Positions 49,399 to 58,251 of a stretch of DNA of 64,000 nt are shown piece by piece. This DNA is from Acholeplasma sp. CAG:878 (GTDB lineage: Bacteria > Bacillota_I > Bacilli_A > RF39 > UBA660). Position numbers and translations under genes: made by a program. How positions within the stretch are numbered: the first letter of the stretch is position 1; every line of letters starts with the position of its first letter. Below the pieces are notes generated by a model. That model searched no databases. It was given only the letters and a program-made list of their open reading frames with translations, and was not told the origin of the DNA. The stretch lies in NCBI GenBank assembly GCA_000432255.1, contig HF989913.1, forward strand, positions 70,161 through 134,160. Reading direction: 5' to 3'.

Positions 49399-52171
49399 TT
49401 TAGAAACAAAAGCATATAGAATGTTAAAAGAATTTTTAAGAGGAGAGAATAAGTCTATAGAAAAAATAAGGGAGGCTATTGATACAATATTAGAAATGAG
49501 TATTTTCAAAGAATCAAATATAGAAGATATCAAAAATACCATATATGATGAATATATAACTAATATTGGAATTGTAAATCCTGATGCAGAATTTCTTGTT
49601 AAAGATAAAGATTTCAATAATTGGATGAAATTATCCAATGTTTCTACAAATTGCTTTGATAGATATATGGACTATTTAAGGGACATGGATTTTCCGGAAG
49701 ACTCAATAGAAAAAATGACTAAGGCAACAAACGATATACTAGCTAGATGTGCTGATCCCAATAATTTAAATGACCATAAGAACTCTAAGAAAAAAGGCTT
49801 GGTAATGGGAGATATTCAATCTGGAAAAACTGCAAATTACACTGCTTTAATAAATTTGGCTGCTGATTATGGATATAAAGTTATAGTACTACTAGCTGGT
49901 ATGACAGATTCTTTGAGAGAACAGACACAGAAACGTATTGATTCAGGATTTATTGGTGCCAAGAGTGATACTATAAGTAGTTCAATAATAAATTTTGTAG
50001 GCGTAGGAAAAGAAGAAAACAAGTATTATGCCATTCCTTTAACTAATGTTAATTCAGATTTTGGTAAAGTGGTTAGAGAAAATCAGAATACCAATTCTAG
50101 CGATTTTAATAAACCACTAATATTGGTTATTAAGAAAAATAAAAGTGTGTTAACACAGGTTAAAGATTATTTAAAACCAGGAATTCATGGAATCACTTCA
50201 GAAAATATTTTAATTATTGACGATGAAGCTGATAATGCTTCTGTTAATACCAAAAATAGTGATGATCCATCAATTATTAATAAGTTAATTCGAGATTTAT
50301 TTAATAATTTTACTATCGCTTCATATGTTGGATTTACAGCAACACCTTTTGCAAATATATTTATAAATCCATATGATGATGATTTTAATAAGGATTTATT
50401 TCCATCAGATTTTATCGTTCAATTAAAAGAACCTTCATCATATTTTGGAGCAAATAAGGTTTTTAATAATCTTGGAAGTATTGATGAGCCTAAATATAAG
50501 CATATAGAAATACTAGATCCGCATGAAAAAAACTTTCTACTATTAACACATAAAAAAGATGACGAAATATTTAGTGTTCTACCTGATAGTTTAAAGAAAG
50601 CAATAAATGATTTCATAATTGTAAATGTCATTAGAACATTAAGAGGGAAAGAATTTAAACATAGAACCATGATGATTAATATTTCTCGTTTTAATGCAAT
50701 CCAATATAAAATATATGATAAAATCAATGATTATATTGATTTGATGAAAAATACCATATCGCAAACTTATAAATCAGATTTTAATAATTTTATTAGAGAT
50801 CCTTATATGAATGATTTATATGAAGAATATAATGATGAATTTTTCTCTGAAATAAGAGAAGAATTTACATGGGATCAAATTCAAGAAGGTTTAAATAACG
50901 AGATTCAACAATTTATAGTTACAGTAGTAAATAATAACAATAAGAAAAATAGATTTAATTATGATAATTATGAAAAAGAAGGAGCTAGAGTAATTGCGAT
51001 TGGGGGATTTATTCTATCGAGAGGTCTTACTTTAGAGGGATTAATGATAAGCTACTTCAATAGAAAAGGCAATGCTTATGACACAGTATTACAGATGTGT
51101 AGATGGTTTGGGTACAGGCCAGGATATGAAGATTTATGCAGAATATATATGACTCAAGAAAATATTGATAATTTCGAGGATGTAATAGATGCCGTATCAA
51201 ATTTAAAAGAGCAATTTAAACAAATGGATGTAGAAAATAAAACACCAGAGGATTTTGGATTAATGGTAAAACAATCGCCAGCTAGATTAAATATGCAAAT
51301 GTTTATTTCGAGTGGAGAAGAGCTTGAAAAATTTGAAAAGATGGGGATTACTGCTAAAAACAAAATGAGAAATACCGAGGAAAAAATAATAACACTAAAT
51401 TATAGTGGAATTGCTACTGATACATCAAAGCTATTTAATGATAAAGCAAAAAATGAAGAAAACAAAAATACAATCGATTTATTATTTAAAAGTTTAAAAG
51501 ATAAAGAATTAAATTTAGAGTATGTTAATGGTAGATTAATGGTTCAAAGAATACCGAAAGGCGTTATTTCTGATTTTATTAACAAATTTAAACTACCATT
51601 TCTAAATAAGAGTTTTGATACAGAGAGTTTATCAGAATATATCAAGAATTCTGTCTTCATGCCAGAATGGGATTTAGTTATAGCAACTGGTTCTAAGAAT
51701 GATAATGATTATTGGAACTTCGAAGACTATAATATACCAGTTGTAACTCGTTCGTTTGATATGAATTATTCAGATAACATAATACGTATTTCTGGAAATA
51801 AAAACAGATTGTATGAACCTGGTATTTTTAATAGTGGTTTGAATGATGAACAATTATCACAAGCAAATATGAACATGGTTTATCATGAAAGAAAAAATCT
51901 TATTGCAGAAGACTATTTAAATATTCAAAGGCGCCCATTATTGGTAATATACCCAATTAGGTTAAAAAAGAAAAAGAATTCATCAATCAATGATTCTGAA
52001 ATGAGAGCAATTAGTAATTTTAATAATGGAACTCCATTGTTCGGAATTGCCTTAGGTTTTCCTGGCATTAAAACAAACGAAAGAGTTAGCTACAGACTAA
52101 ATAAAGTTAAGATTGAGCAATTATCTCTTGATTTTGAATATGAGGAGGAATATGATCCTAATGAAGATTAA
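49391..52171 (+). CDS. Z1-domain helicase-like protein
   Basis: 926 residues from the ATG that overlaps the previous stop by 8 bp. Walker A GDIQSGKT (140-147), Walker B ILIIDDEADNAS, motif III YVGFTATPFANIF and motif VI-like GGFILSRGLTLEGL with RWFGYRPGYEDLCRIY define a Z1-type superfamily II ATPase. In known operons Z1 proteins accompany MutL-type ATPases and AIPR proteins and are thought to move DNA or act in restriction. The C-terminal 250 residues are unassigned. Confidence 0.9.
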   Translation: MSDLETKAYRMLKEFLRGENKSIEKIREAIDTILEMSIFKESNIEDIKNTIYDEYITNIGIVNPDAEFLVKDKDFNNWMKLSNVSTNCFDRYMDYLRDMDFPEDSIEKMTKATNDILARCADPNNLNDHKNSKKKGLVMGDIQSGKTANYTALINLAADYGYKVIVLLAGMTDSLREQTQKRIDSGFIGAKSDTISSSIINFVGVGKEENKYYAIPLTNVNSDFGKVVRENQNTNSSDFNKPLILVIKKNKSVLTQVKDYLKPGIHGITSENILIIDDEADNASVNTKNSDDPSIINKLIRDLFNNFTIASYVGFTATPFANIFINPYDDDFNKDLFPSDFIVQLKEPSSYFGANKVFNNLGSIDEPKYKHIEILDPHEKNFLLLTHKKDDEIFSVLPDSLKKAINDFIIVNVIRTLRGKEFKHRTMMINISRFNAIQYKIYDKINDYIDLMKNTISQTYKSDFNNFIRDPYMNDLYEEYNDEFFSEIREEFTWDQIQEGLNNEIQQFIVTVVNNNNKKNRFNYDNYEKEGARVIAIGGFILSRGLTLEGLMISYFNRKGNAYDTVLQMCRWFGYRPGYEDLCRIYMTQENIDNFEDVIDAVSNLKEQFKQMDVENKTPEDFGLMVKQSPARLNMQMFISSGEELEKFEKMGITAKNKMRNTEEKIITLNYSGIATDTSKLFNDKAKNEENKNTIDLLFKSLKDKELNLEYVNGRLMVQRIPKGVISDFINKFKLPFLNKSFDTESLSEYIKNSVFMPEWDLVIATGSKNDNDYWNFEDYNIPVVTRSFDMNYSDNIIRISGNKNRLYEPGIFNSGLNDEQLSQANMNMVYHERKNLIAEDYLNIQRRPLLVIYPIRLKKKKNSSINDSEMRAISNFNNGTPLFGIALGFPGIKTNERVSYRLNKVKIEQLSLDFEYEEEYDPNED

Positions 52172-53099
52172 TTTTGAAGATAAATTTAAAGAACTAAACG
52201 CAATTAGCAATATATTAAAAAAGGTTGAAAGTAATAATAAAGTAAAGATTTTTTATGGTTTATCGAAAGAAGGTAAAAAAAGATTAGCATTTTTATCAAC
52301 AATTGTTCCTAGTCAAATAGAATCTACAAAAATGATAAGTGTTAGTTATTATAAAGATAATGAAAATTCAAATTGGTTAAGTTTTGATCTAGAAAATAAT
52401 AACTATTCCAATTTATTCTATACTTTTTGTACAGATATGGTTAATTCATTGAGTGGATTAAATGATGAAAAAGAAGAATTAGAATATTTAAAACAAAGAT
52501 TTTATAACTGGAAAAAGATGTTTCAAAATATTTCTACTAAAGAATTATCAGAGGAAAAAGAGCAGGGAATATATGGAGAATTGTATTTTTTGTACAAGTA
52601 TATGATTCCCAAATATGGTGTAGAGAAATCTATTTTATCATGGGCAGGGCCACATAAATTTAATAAAGACTTTTCAATTGACGAAACTTGGTACGAAATT
52701 AAAACATCAAGTGTTAATGCTAATACAATTGAAATAAGATCAATTAATCAATTAGATTCAGATGTTGATGGTTTTCTAACTGTAGTTAAAGTTGAAAAAA
52801 TGTCTATGGAATATAGAGGAGAATTGTCATCTATTTTTGAATTAATTCAAGCTATCATGGGTGAAATTACGAGTATTCAAATTCAAGATGATTTTCTTAA
52901 TAAATTAATTGAATTAGGTGTTGGACCTGAAAATAATTTTGGCTCACGCCGCTATGACACAAAAAATATATTATTATATAGTGTGTCAGATAAATTTCCT
53001 AAGCTTACAAGAAAAAATATAACATTCACTGAAATAGAAAATGTTACTTATACTATTAATCTTTCACAAATTGATAGATTTAAGGTGGAGGAATTATGA
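52152..53099 (+). CDS. DUF4420-type PD-(D/E)xK nuclease
   Basis: About 315 residues; the start is uncertain between ATG 52152 and 52161 (GAGGAGG lies at 52142-52148, inside the Z1 gene). A GIYGELYFL helix with a conserved Glu, then KDFSIDETWYEIKTSS giving Asp, Glu-x-Lys in PD-(D/E)xK order. It is the probable DNA-cutting subunit of the system. It overlaps the Z1 gene by 20 bp and the AIPR gene by 4 bp, indicating a tight operon. Confidence 0.83.
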   Translation: MILMKINFEDKFKELNAISNILKKVESNNKVKIFYGLSKEGKKRLAFLSTIVPSQIESTKMISVSYYKDNENSNWLSFDLENNNYSNLFYTFCTDMVNSLSGLNDEKEELEYLKQRFYNWKKMFQNISTKELSEEKEQGIYGELYFLYKYMIPKYGVEKSILSWAGPHKFNKDFSIDETWYEIKTSSVNANTIEIRSINQLDSDVDGFLTVVKVEKMSMEYRGELSSIFELIQAIMGEITSIQIQDDFLNKLIELGVGPENNFGSRRYDTKNILLYSVSDKFPKLTRKNITFTEIENVTYTINLSQIDRFKVEEL

Positions 53100-55189
53100 T
53101 AAGTTTAGAAGAATTTAGAGAGGATTATATAAATGAAATTAATTTAACAGCTATTGAAAATAGCGAGCATCAACCAGATGCTTTCATAGATGAAATGTCT
53201 GAAACGCTTATAGAAGACTTTTCCATAATTAATGGCTTGGACAGATGCTTTTATTCATTTAATAAAGGAACTAAGGCTTTCAAAAATATGCAAATTGATG
53301 GTGGCTTTTTAGATCTTCCAGCAAATGTTATTGATTTATTAATTGCAGATTATAATCCTGGAGACGTAACAACAATAACTAATGAATTCATTAATTCAAA
53401 GTCACAATTGATGATTAATTATTTTGAAAACGTGCTAAAAGGCTATTTTACAAATGCGGAAGATAGTAACGAAGCGGTTCAACTAGCGTATAGTATTTTA
53501 AATAATTTAGATTCTATAAATAAAATTCACCTAGTTATTATATCTACTAATAAATTAAGTACGAGAGTTAAAACAATAGATTTTCCTGACTTTATTTATA
53601 ATAATAGAAAATTTAAAGTTGAATTAGACGTTATTGATATTCAAATGATATATAATTCCAGATTAAAAGATTTTAAAAAAGAGCCAGTTGTTATAAATAC
53701 TGCTGATTTTGGATTAAATGGTATTCAATGTATAAAAGCTGATATTGGTACCAGCGATTATGAAGCCTACTTAGCAATCGTGCCAGGTAAGTTTTTATGT
53801 GATATATATGAAAAGTATGGTCCTAGATTATTGGAGTCAAACGTTAGATCATTTTTAAATGCTAAGGGAGCTGTTAACAAAGGCATTCGTGGAACAATAT
53901 TAAATGAGAGAACTAAATTTTTTACATATAATAACGGAATTTCAACAGTCGCAAAAGATATTAAGACTAAAATCATTCCTAATGAAGGATTGTATATAAC
54001 TGAATTTAATGATTTTCAAATAATTAATGGTGGGCAAACAACAGCATCTTTAGCATCGGCTGATATTAGAGATAAAGCTCCGCTAGATAATATTTATGTT
54101 CAAATGAAATTAACTATTGTTAAAGAGGATGATCCTGAATTTGTTCATAATATTTCAAAATATGCTAATAGCCAAAATAAAGTAACTGCGGCAGATCTTA
54201 ACTCTAATCATCCATTCTATATAAAAATGGAAGAATTTTCTAGAAAAACATTTGCACCACCTGTTAATAATCAACCATACCAGACACTATGGTTCTTTGA
54301 AAGAGCTCGTGGACAATATGATCAGCCAAAAATGAGTATGACTAAAGCAGAACGTGAAAAATATACTAAGCTAAATCCAAATAATCAAAAATTTACTAAA
54401 ACTGATTTAGCTAAATATTTAAATTCAGCTGCAATGAAGCCATATGCCGTTTCAAAGGGTGCACAATTGAATTTGATTGATTTTCAAACCGATTTAGAAG
54501 CGCAGTGGAATAAAGATAAACTTTCATTTAATGAATTGTTCTACAAAGATTTAATTTCTAAGGCAATCCTATTTAAAACAATAGAGAAAGTTATTTCTGA
54601 ACAGGATTGGTATATAGAGAATAAAGCATATAGGGCTCAATTGGTAACATATTCATTTTCAAAATTAATTTATGAAGTTAAAAAGAATGGTAATATGGAA
54701 TTGGACTATAAAACAATATGGGATAAGCAAAGTGTACCAGACTATATTATTGACGAAATAATTAACATTTCAAAACTATGCTTTGATGCATTTAACGACC
54801 CTAATAGAACATTTAATAACATTGGTGAATATACAAAAAGAAAAGATTGCTGGACTATCATAAAAGATAAGACTTATACATTATCTGAAGATACTATAGA
54901 TTCACTAATATCAAAAGAAGAGAAAAAAATAGAAGCTATTAGCGCAAAAAAAGATGAGAAATTAAATAATTCTGTTATGCAGGAAGTTGAAATATTTCAA
55001 CTTGGTATAGATTATTGGAATAGGGTTAAGCAATTAGGTATTGAACAAAATATTTTGAATGGTAGAGATATAGAATTTATAGATTATGCAATTAAATATT
55101 GTAATGGATTAGTAATGGGAATGTCACCTGCACAAACTAAAATTATTTTTGAGATAAAAGACAAATTAGAACAGAATGGAATAAAATAA
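53096..55189 (+). CDS. AIPR-family protein (abortive-infection-type)
   Basis: 697 residues. The AIPR core shows TKFFTYNNGISTVAKDI and FQIINGGQTTASLASADI, followed by FVHNISKYANSQNKVTAADL. AIPR proteins occur in restriction and abortive-infection loci and are predicted to act on nucleic acid or as effectors. It is the last gene of the operon and ends 42 bp before the IS element. Confidence 0.88.
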   Translation: MISLEEFREDYINEINLTAIENSEHQPDAFIDEMSETLIEDFSIINGLDRCFYSFNKGTKAFKNMQIDGGFLDLPANVIDLLIADYNPGDVTTITNEFINSKSQLMINYFENVLKGYFTNAEDSNEAVQLAYSILNNLDSINKIHLVIISTNKLSTRVKTIDFPDFIYNNRKFKVELDVIDIQMIYNSRLKDFKKEPVVINTADFGLNGIQCIKADIGTSDYEAYLAIVPGKFLCDIYEKYGPRLLESNVRSFLNAKGAVNKGIRGTILNERTKFFTYNNGISTVAKDIKTKIIPNEGLYITEFNDFQIINGGQTTASLASADIRDKAPLDNIYVQMKLTIVKEDDPEFVHNISKYANSQNKVTAADLNSNHPFYIKMEEFSRKTFAPPVNNQPYQTLWFFERARGQYDQPKMSMTKAEREKYTKLNPNNQKFTKTDLAKYLNSAAMKPYAVSKGAQLNLIDFQTDLEAQWNKDKLSFNELFYKDLISKAILFKTIEKVISEQDWYIENKAYRAQLVTYSFSKLIYEVKKNGNMELDYKTIWDKQSVPDYIIDEIINISKLCFDAFNDPNRTFNNIGEYTKRKDCWTIIKDKTYTLSEDTIDSLISKEEKKIEAISAKKDEKLNNSVMQEVEIFQLGIDYWNRVKQLGIEQNILNGRDIEFIDYAIKYCNGLVMGMSPAQTKIIFEIKDKLEQNGIK

Positions 55190-55219
55190 AAAAGGAAAAA
55201 CTTATCGTTTTTCTTTTTT
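55190..55219 (+). terminator. Terminator of the defence operon
   Basis: GAAAAAC / GTTTTTC stem with T run, just after the AIPR stop. Confidence 0.7.
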
Positions 55220-55272
55220 CTTAAATTAAAATTTCAACCGCACCACTCGGTGTGGTTTTTTGATATAATAAA

Positions 55273-55301
55273 AGAGCCCCACCCAGCAAGAAAGGAGCTC
55301 T
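55273..55301 (+). promoter_or_regulatory. Hairpin covering the transposase ribosome-binding site
   Basis: AGAGCCCC pairs with GGAGCTCT (one mismatch) across 13 bases, including AAAGGAG. In read-through transcripts this would hide the start site, a common way of limiting IS expression. Confidence 0.55.
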
Positions 55302-55303
55302 AT

Positions 55304-56215
55304 ATGAATTATACACAATTAACAGAAAAAAAGAAAGCCCAAATTGATATTTTATTAGAACAAGGTATGTCAATGAGAAAGGTAGCTACTATAATTGGAA
55401 TTAGCCATTCTACAATATCAAGATATAAAGCAGGTATTTATAAAAAAAGAAAAATAGATATAAATAAAAAATATGAAATATTTATTAAGTATTTATTCGA
55501 CCATTATGATAGAAAACATCATTCCATAGAAGTATGTATACATAATTTTAAAAAGCAATATAGAGGTGTAAAATGTCCATCTATTCAACAAACTTATAAA
55601 TGGGTGAAGGCTGGTAAAATATTCTTGACAAAAGATAAGTTATGTTATAAAAAACGCAAAAGTAAAAAGAATGATATGATGAATCACACTATATGGAACA
55701 TGAAAAATAAAACAGTATTACCAATAAGATTAAAGCCTAAATACATTGAAAATAGAGGTGAAATAGGACATTTGGAAATAGATTCAATACTAGGCAAGAA
55801 AAATGAACAAGAATCAATAATATCAATAGTAGATAGATGTACAAGAAAATTATGGTTAATAAAATCTGAATATAGAAACGAATATTATACAGACAAATTA
55901 ATTTATGAGTTTATTATAAAAAATGAAATACCAGTTAAGTCAATAACTACTGATAATGGATTTGAATTTAAAGTACTAGGAATATGTGCCAAGAAGCTAG
56001 GAGTAAAATTATATAAGTGTGATCCTTATTGCTCATTTCAAAGAGGAACAAAAGAAAGGACAAATGCATTAGTAAGAAGATGGATACCAAAAGGAAGATC
56101 AATGGAATTAATTCCTCAAATATATTTAGATGATATTTGTTTTGAAATTAACACAATGCCAAGAAAAATATTTGACTTTAAAACCCCATGTGATGTAGAA
56201 TTAAATTATAATTAA
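55304..56215 (+). CDS. IS30-family transposase
   Basis: 303 residues from the ATG after AAAGGAGCTCT; an upstream in-frame ATG at 55250 lies in the terminal repeat region and lacks a site. An N-terminal HTH (GMSMRKVATIIGISHSTISRY) is followed by the DDE domain: Asp in GHLEIDSILGK, Asp in SITTDNGFEF and Glu in GTKERTNALVRRWIPKG. All catalytic positions are intact, so the IS may be active. Confidence 0.93.
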   Translation: MNYTQLTEKKKAQIDILLEQGMSMRKVATIIGISHSTISRYKAGIYKKRKIDINKKYEIFIKYLFDHYDRKHHSIEVCIHNFKKQYRGVKCPSIQQTYKWVKAGKIFLTKDKLCYKKRKSKKNDMMNHTIWNMKNKTVLPIRLKPKYIENRGEIGHLEIDSILGKKNEQESIISIVDRCTRKLWLIKSEYRNEYYTDKLIYEFIIKNEIPVKSITTDNGFEFKVLGICAKKLGVKLYKCDPYCSFQRGTKERTNALVRRWIPKGRSMELIPQIYLDDICFEINTMPRKIFDFKTPCDVELNYN

Positions 56216-56234
56216 GTGGTGCGGTTGAAATGCG

Positions 56235-56268
56235 AAAAAAAGAAATAGTTCAAGTGAACTATTTTTCT
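56235..56268. terminator. Bidirectional terminator
   Basis: AAATAGTTC / GAACTATTT with loop AAGT and A/T runs on either side, between the IS and the leftward membrane-anchored protein gene. Confidence 0.85.
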
Positions 56269-57539
56269 TTATAAAAATTAAATGTTACTTCTAATTCAAT
56301 GCTATCATCATTAACAATCTCTTCGTATGATTTACCTAATTTAGATTCTAATTCTTCTAAAGTGACAGGTTTATCAAATACTTTAAATGAATACATATCA
56401 TACTTAATTAAATATCTTGAATAAATATCAGTTTTTTCTTCACGATAACTTTTGTTAGAACTATCTACCTTACTAGTATCACTGAAAGATGACCAACTAG
56501 TGTATGTATATAGTGAATCATCACGGTATTTATAATCATGAGGTTTAGTAGATGAGAAATAAGTTAAATAACCTCTTTTATCCTTATTGTACCATCTATA
56601 TGTATCATCATAATATGAATACATATTAACACCATTACCTTTTTCTTTAGTATATTCATCCCCAGGTTTTTCTACACTATATTTACCATTCTCCCAATAT
56701 ACTTTAGTTTTACCATCCATTTTATACCATTGGTAACCTTTTTTTGTTTGAATATGTCTATAACTAAATTCTTCTGGATAATCAAGAGACCATTCACTTG
56801 CTTCTGTTTTTAATAATGTGCTTGTATCTTTGTTTGGATAACCTTTAGGAGCAGTAGCACTAAAGCCACTATAGTTTACATTGTACTTATACCATTTCCA
56901 TTTTTTATCACGATAACTATAATAGGTTTTAGTATCTCTTACATATTCTTTAATAACAGCTGTATCTGGAATAGTAGGTAAATTTTTAGAATCAATTGGT
57001 AAATTCACACCATTTGTTTCATTTTCACTTATTTTATTACTTGGATACCATTTTGTCCATTTAGAATTGTAATGAGTTACTTCTTGATAATTAAATAATA
57101 CTTCTACTTTCATATTTTGAACTTCATTATAGTTAGACGTTTTTTTGTTAAAACCTTTAGTTGTACAATAGGAAGCATTAGCTAAATTAAATGTTTTAAC
57201 ATATTCATTTCCGTATTTTGTATAAGTAACGCTACCTTCAACTGTTTTCTTTTTAAAAGTAACAGTATCAGTCATATTACTTAATTCTAGTGTAATAGCT
57301 TCTCCATTTAATTTAGGGTATAAGTTATTACTTTCTAGATAAGAATCTGTAATTTGTATAATTTCATCTTTAATACCATTACATACTTTATTATGTTTTC
57401 TATTAATAGTACCTTTGATAAAAACAAAAACGACGATTATTATAAAAGCAAAAATTAATAACATTTTAATTCCATCTTTAGATTTAAAATCAATTTTTGA
57501 AAATCTTGTTTTGCCATTTTCTAGATTTTTTTTGTTCAT
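56259..57539 (-). CDS. Membrane-anchored extracellular protein with aromatic repeats
   Basis: 426 residues from ATG 57539 (an upstream GTG is less likely). One membrane helix (about 28-46), then about 380 extracellular residues very rich in Tyr, Trp, Lys, Ser and Thr. Three modules of about 45 residues recur, recognised by YSYRDKKWKWYK, SYRHIQTKKGYQWYK and YSYYDDTYRWYNK, each followed by a Pro-Gly/Tyr turn. The segment before them (EGSVTYTKYGNEYVKTFNLANASYC) recalls pilin-like headgroups. Function unknown; a surface attachment role is a guess. Confidence 0.65.
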   Translation of the reverse strand: MNKKNLENGKTRFSKIDFKSKDGIKMLLIFAFIIIVVFVFIKGTINRKHNKVCNGIKDEIIQITDSYLESNNLYPKLNGEAITLELSNMTDTVTFKKKTVEGSVTYTKYGNEYVKTFNLANASYCTTKGFNKKTSNYNEVQNMKVEVLFNYQEVTHYNSKWTKWYPSNKISENETNGVNLPIDSKNLPTIPDTAVIKEYVRDTKTYYSYRDKKWKWYKYNVNYSGFSATAPKGYPNKDTSTLLKTEASEWSLDYPEEFSYRHIQTKKGYQWYKMDGKTKVYWENGKYSVEKPGDEYTKEKGNGVNMYSYYDDTYRWYNKDKRGYLTYFSSTKPHDYKYRDDSLYTYTSWSSFSDTSKVDSSNKSYREEKTDIYSRYLIKYDMYSFKVFDKPVTLEELESKLGKSYEEIVNDDSIELEVTFNFYKEK

Positions 57540-57628
57540 AAAATAAACCACCCAACAACATTATAACATTTTTTTCAATATTTGGACACTTTTTTTATTA
57601 ATTTCATAAACTATATTAGGTGGTTTTG

Positions 57629-57976
57629 ATGGGAAAAGAAGAGTTTAAAACATTTGTTAAAAAAAATCCTAAATTGATTAAATATGTACAAGATGGTAGT
57701 AGTTCTTGGCAAAAGTTTTATGAAATTTATGATATATATGGTGAGGATGAAAACGCTTGGAAAGATTATCTTGGCGTTGCCGAGGTAGCTGCTACTACAG
57801 CTGGTATAGGTGATGTAGTAAAAATCTTTAAAAATATTAATTTAGATTCCATCCAAAACAGTGTTAGTAGCATTCAAAGAGTATTAGGTGTAATTGGAGA
57901 TTTAACTAATAAAGGCACTAGTACAAAAAAAGAAGAATATAAACCAAGACCAATTTATAAACATTTTGAGGATTAG
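57629..57976 (+). CDS. YlbD-like protein
   Basis: 115 residues from the ATG after AGGTGG. EEFKTFVKKNPKLIKYVQDG and SWQKFYEIYDIYGEDENAWKDY match the YlbD family (annotated as a putative spore-coat protein in Bacillus). It is followed immediately by a YlbE homologue, the same pair as in B. subtilis. Whether it relates to spores here is unknown. Confidence 0.8.
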   Translation: MGKEEFKTFVKKNPKLIKYVQDGSSSWQKFYEIYDIYGEDENAWKDYLGVAEVAATTAGIGDVVKIFKNINLDSIQNSVSSIQRVLGVIGDLTNKGTSTKKEEYKPRPIYKHFED

Positions 57977-58201
57977 ATGATTTTGGATTTACAATTTAAA
58001 ATAAAAAATAACCCTAATTACACAAAATACTTAAGAGAAAACTCATATTGGTATAAAATATTAAATAGATATCCAGAACAATTTACTAAATTTGAAGAAG
58101 AAGTAAAGGAAAAATATCAATTAAGAACAACTGATAGAATTAGTAAAGCTCTAGACACATTTGAAATGGTTACATCTATTTTATCTACTTTAAAAAATTA
58201 A
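57977..58201 (+). CDS. YlbE-like protein
   Basis: 74 residues. LQFKIKNNPNYTKYLRENSY followed by WYKILNRYPEQFTKFEEEV is the YlbE signature (N-P-x-W/Y-Y-R/K-x-L-x-R-x-P). Function unknown. It starts one base after the ylbD stop. Confidence 0.82.
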   Translation: MILDLQFKIKNNPNYTKYLRENSYWYKILNRYPEQFTKFEEEVKEKYQLRTTDRISKALDTFEMVTSILSTLKN

Positions 58202-58203
58202 TG

Positions 58204-58233
58204 TTGCTAATACCTTTACTTACATGGTATAAT
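58204..58233 (+). promoter_or_regulatory. Promoter of trpS
   Basis: TTGCTA (58204-58209), 18 bp, extended -10 TGGTATAAT (58225-58233). The leader is only about 12 nt, too short for a T-box. Confidence 0.65.
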
Positions 58234-58251
58234 TAACTATAGGTGATTTTT

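Larger units (their letters stand above)
41410..55189. mobile_element. Putative integrative element or defence island
   Basis: Extent from the integrase to the last defence gene. The content (tyrosine integrase, Xis-like protein, HTH and RHH proteins, repeat arrays, restriction-type genes, IS at the edge) is that of an integrated element. No direct-repeat attachment sites were found, so both ends are approximate and the defence operon could be a separate insertion. Confidence 0.45.
55231..56231 (+). mobile_element. IS30-family insertion sequence
   Basis: Perfect 17-bp terminal inverted repeats ATTTCAACCGCACCACT (55231-55247) and its complement (56215-56231) enclose one transposase gene. The outermost AT may be a 2-bp target duplication, since AT reads the same on both strands; then the element is 55233-56229. 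It sits between the defence operon and the terminator of the next gene. Confidence 0.9.

Noticed and set aside
41170..56275. Attachment-site direct repeats around the island (for example TTTATAAAAATT near 41184 and 56268)
   Set aside because: The match is 12 bases of plain AT sequence, expected by chance here; no longer core was found at either end.
58204..58251. T-box leader before trpS
   Set aside because: The promoter leaves only about 12 nt of leader and no T-box sequence (TGGNACC-type) is present.
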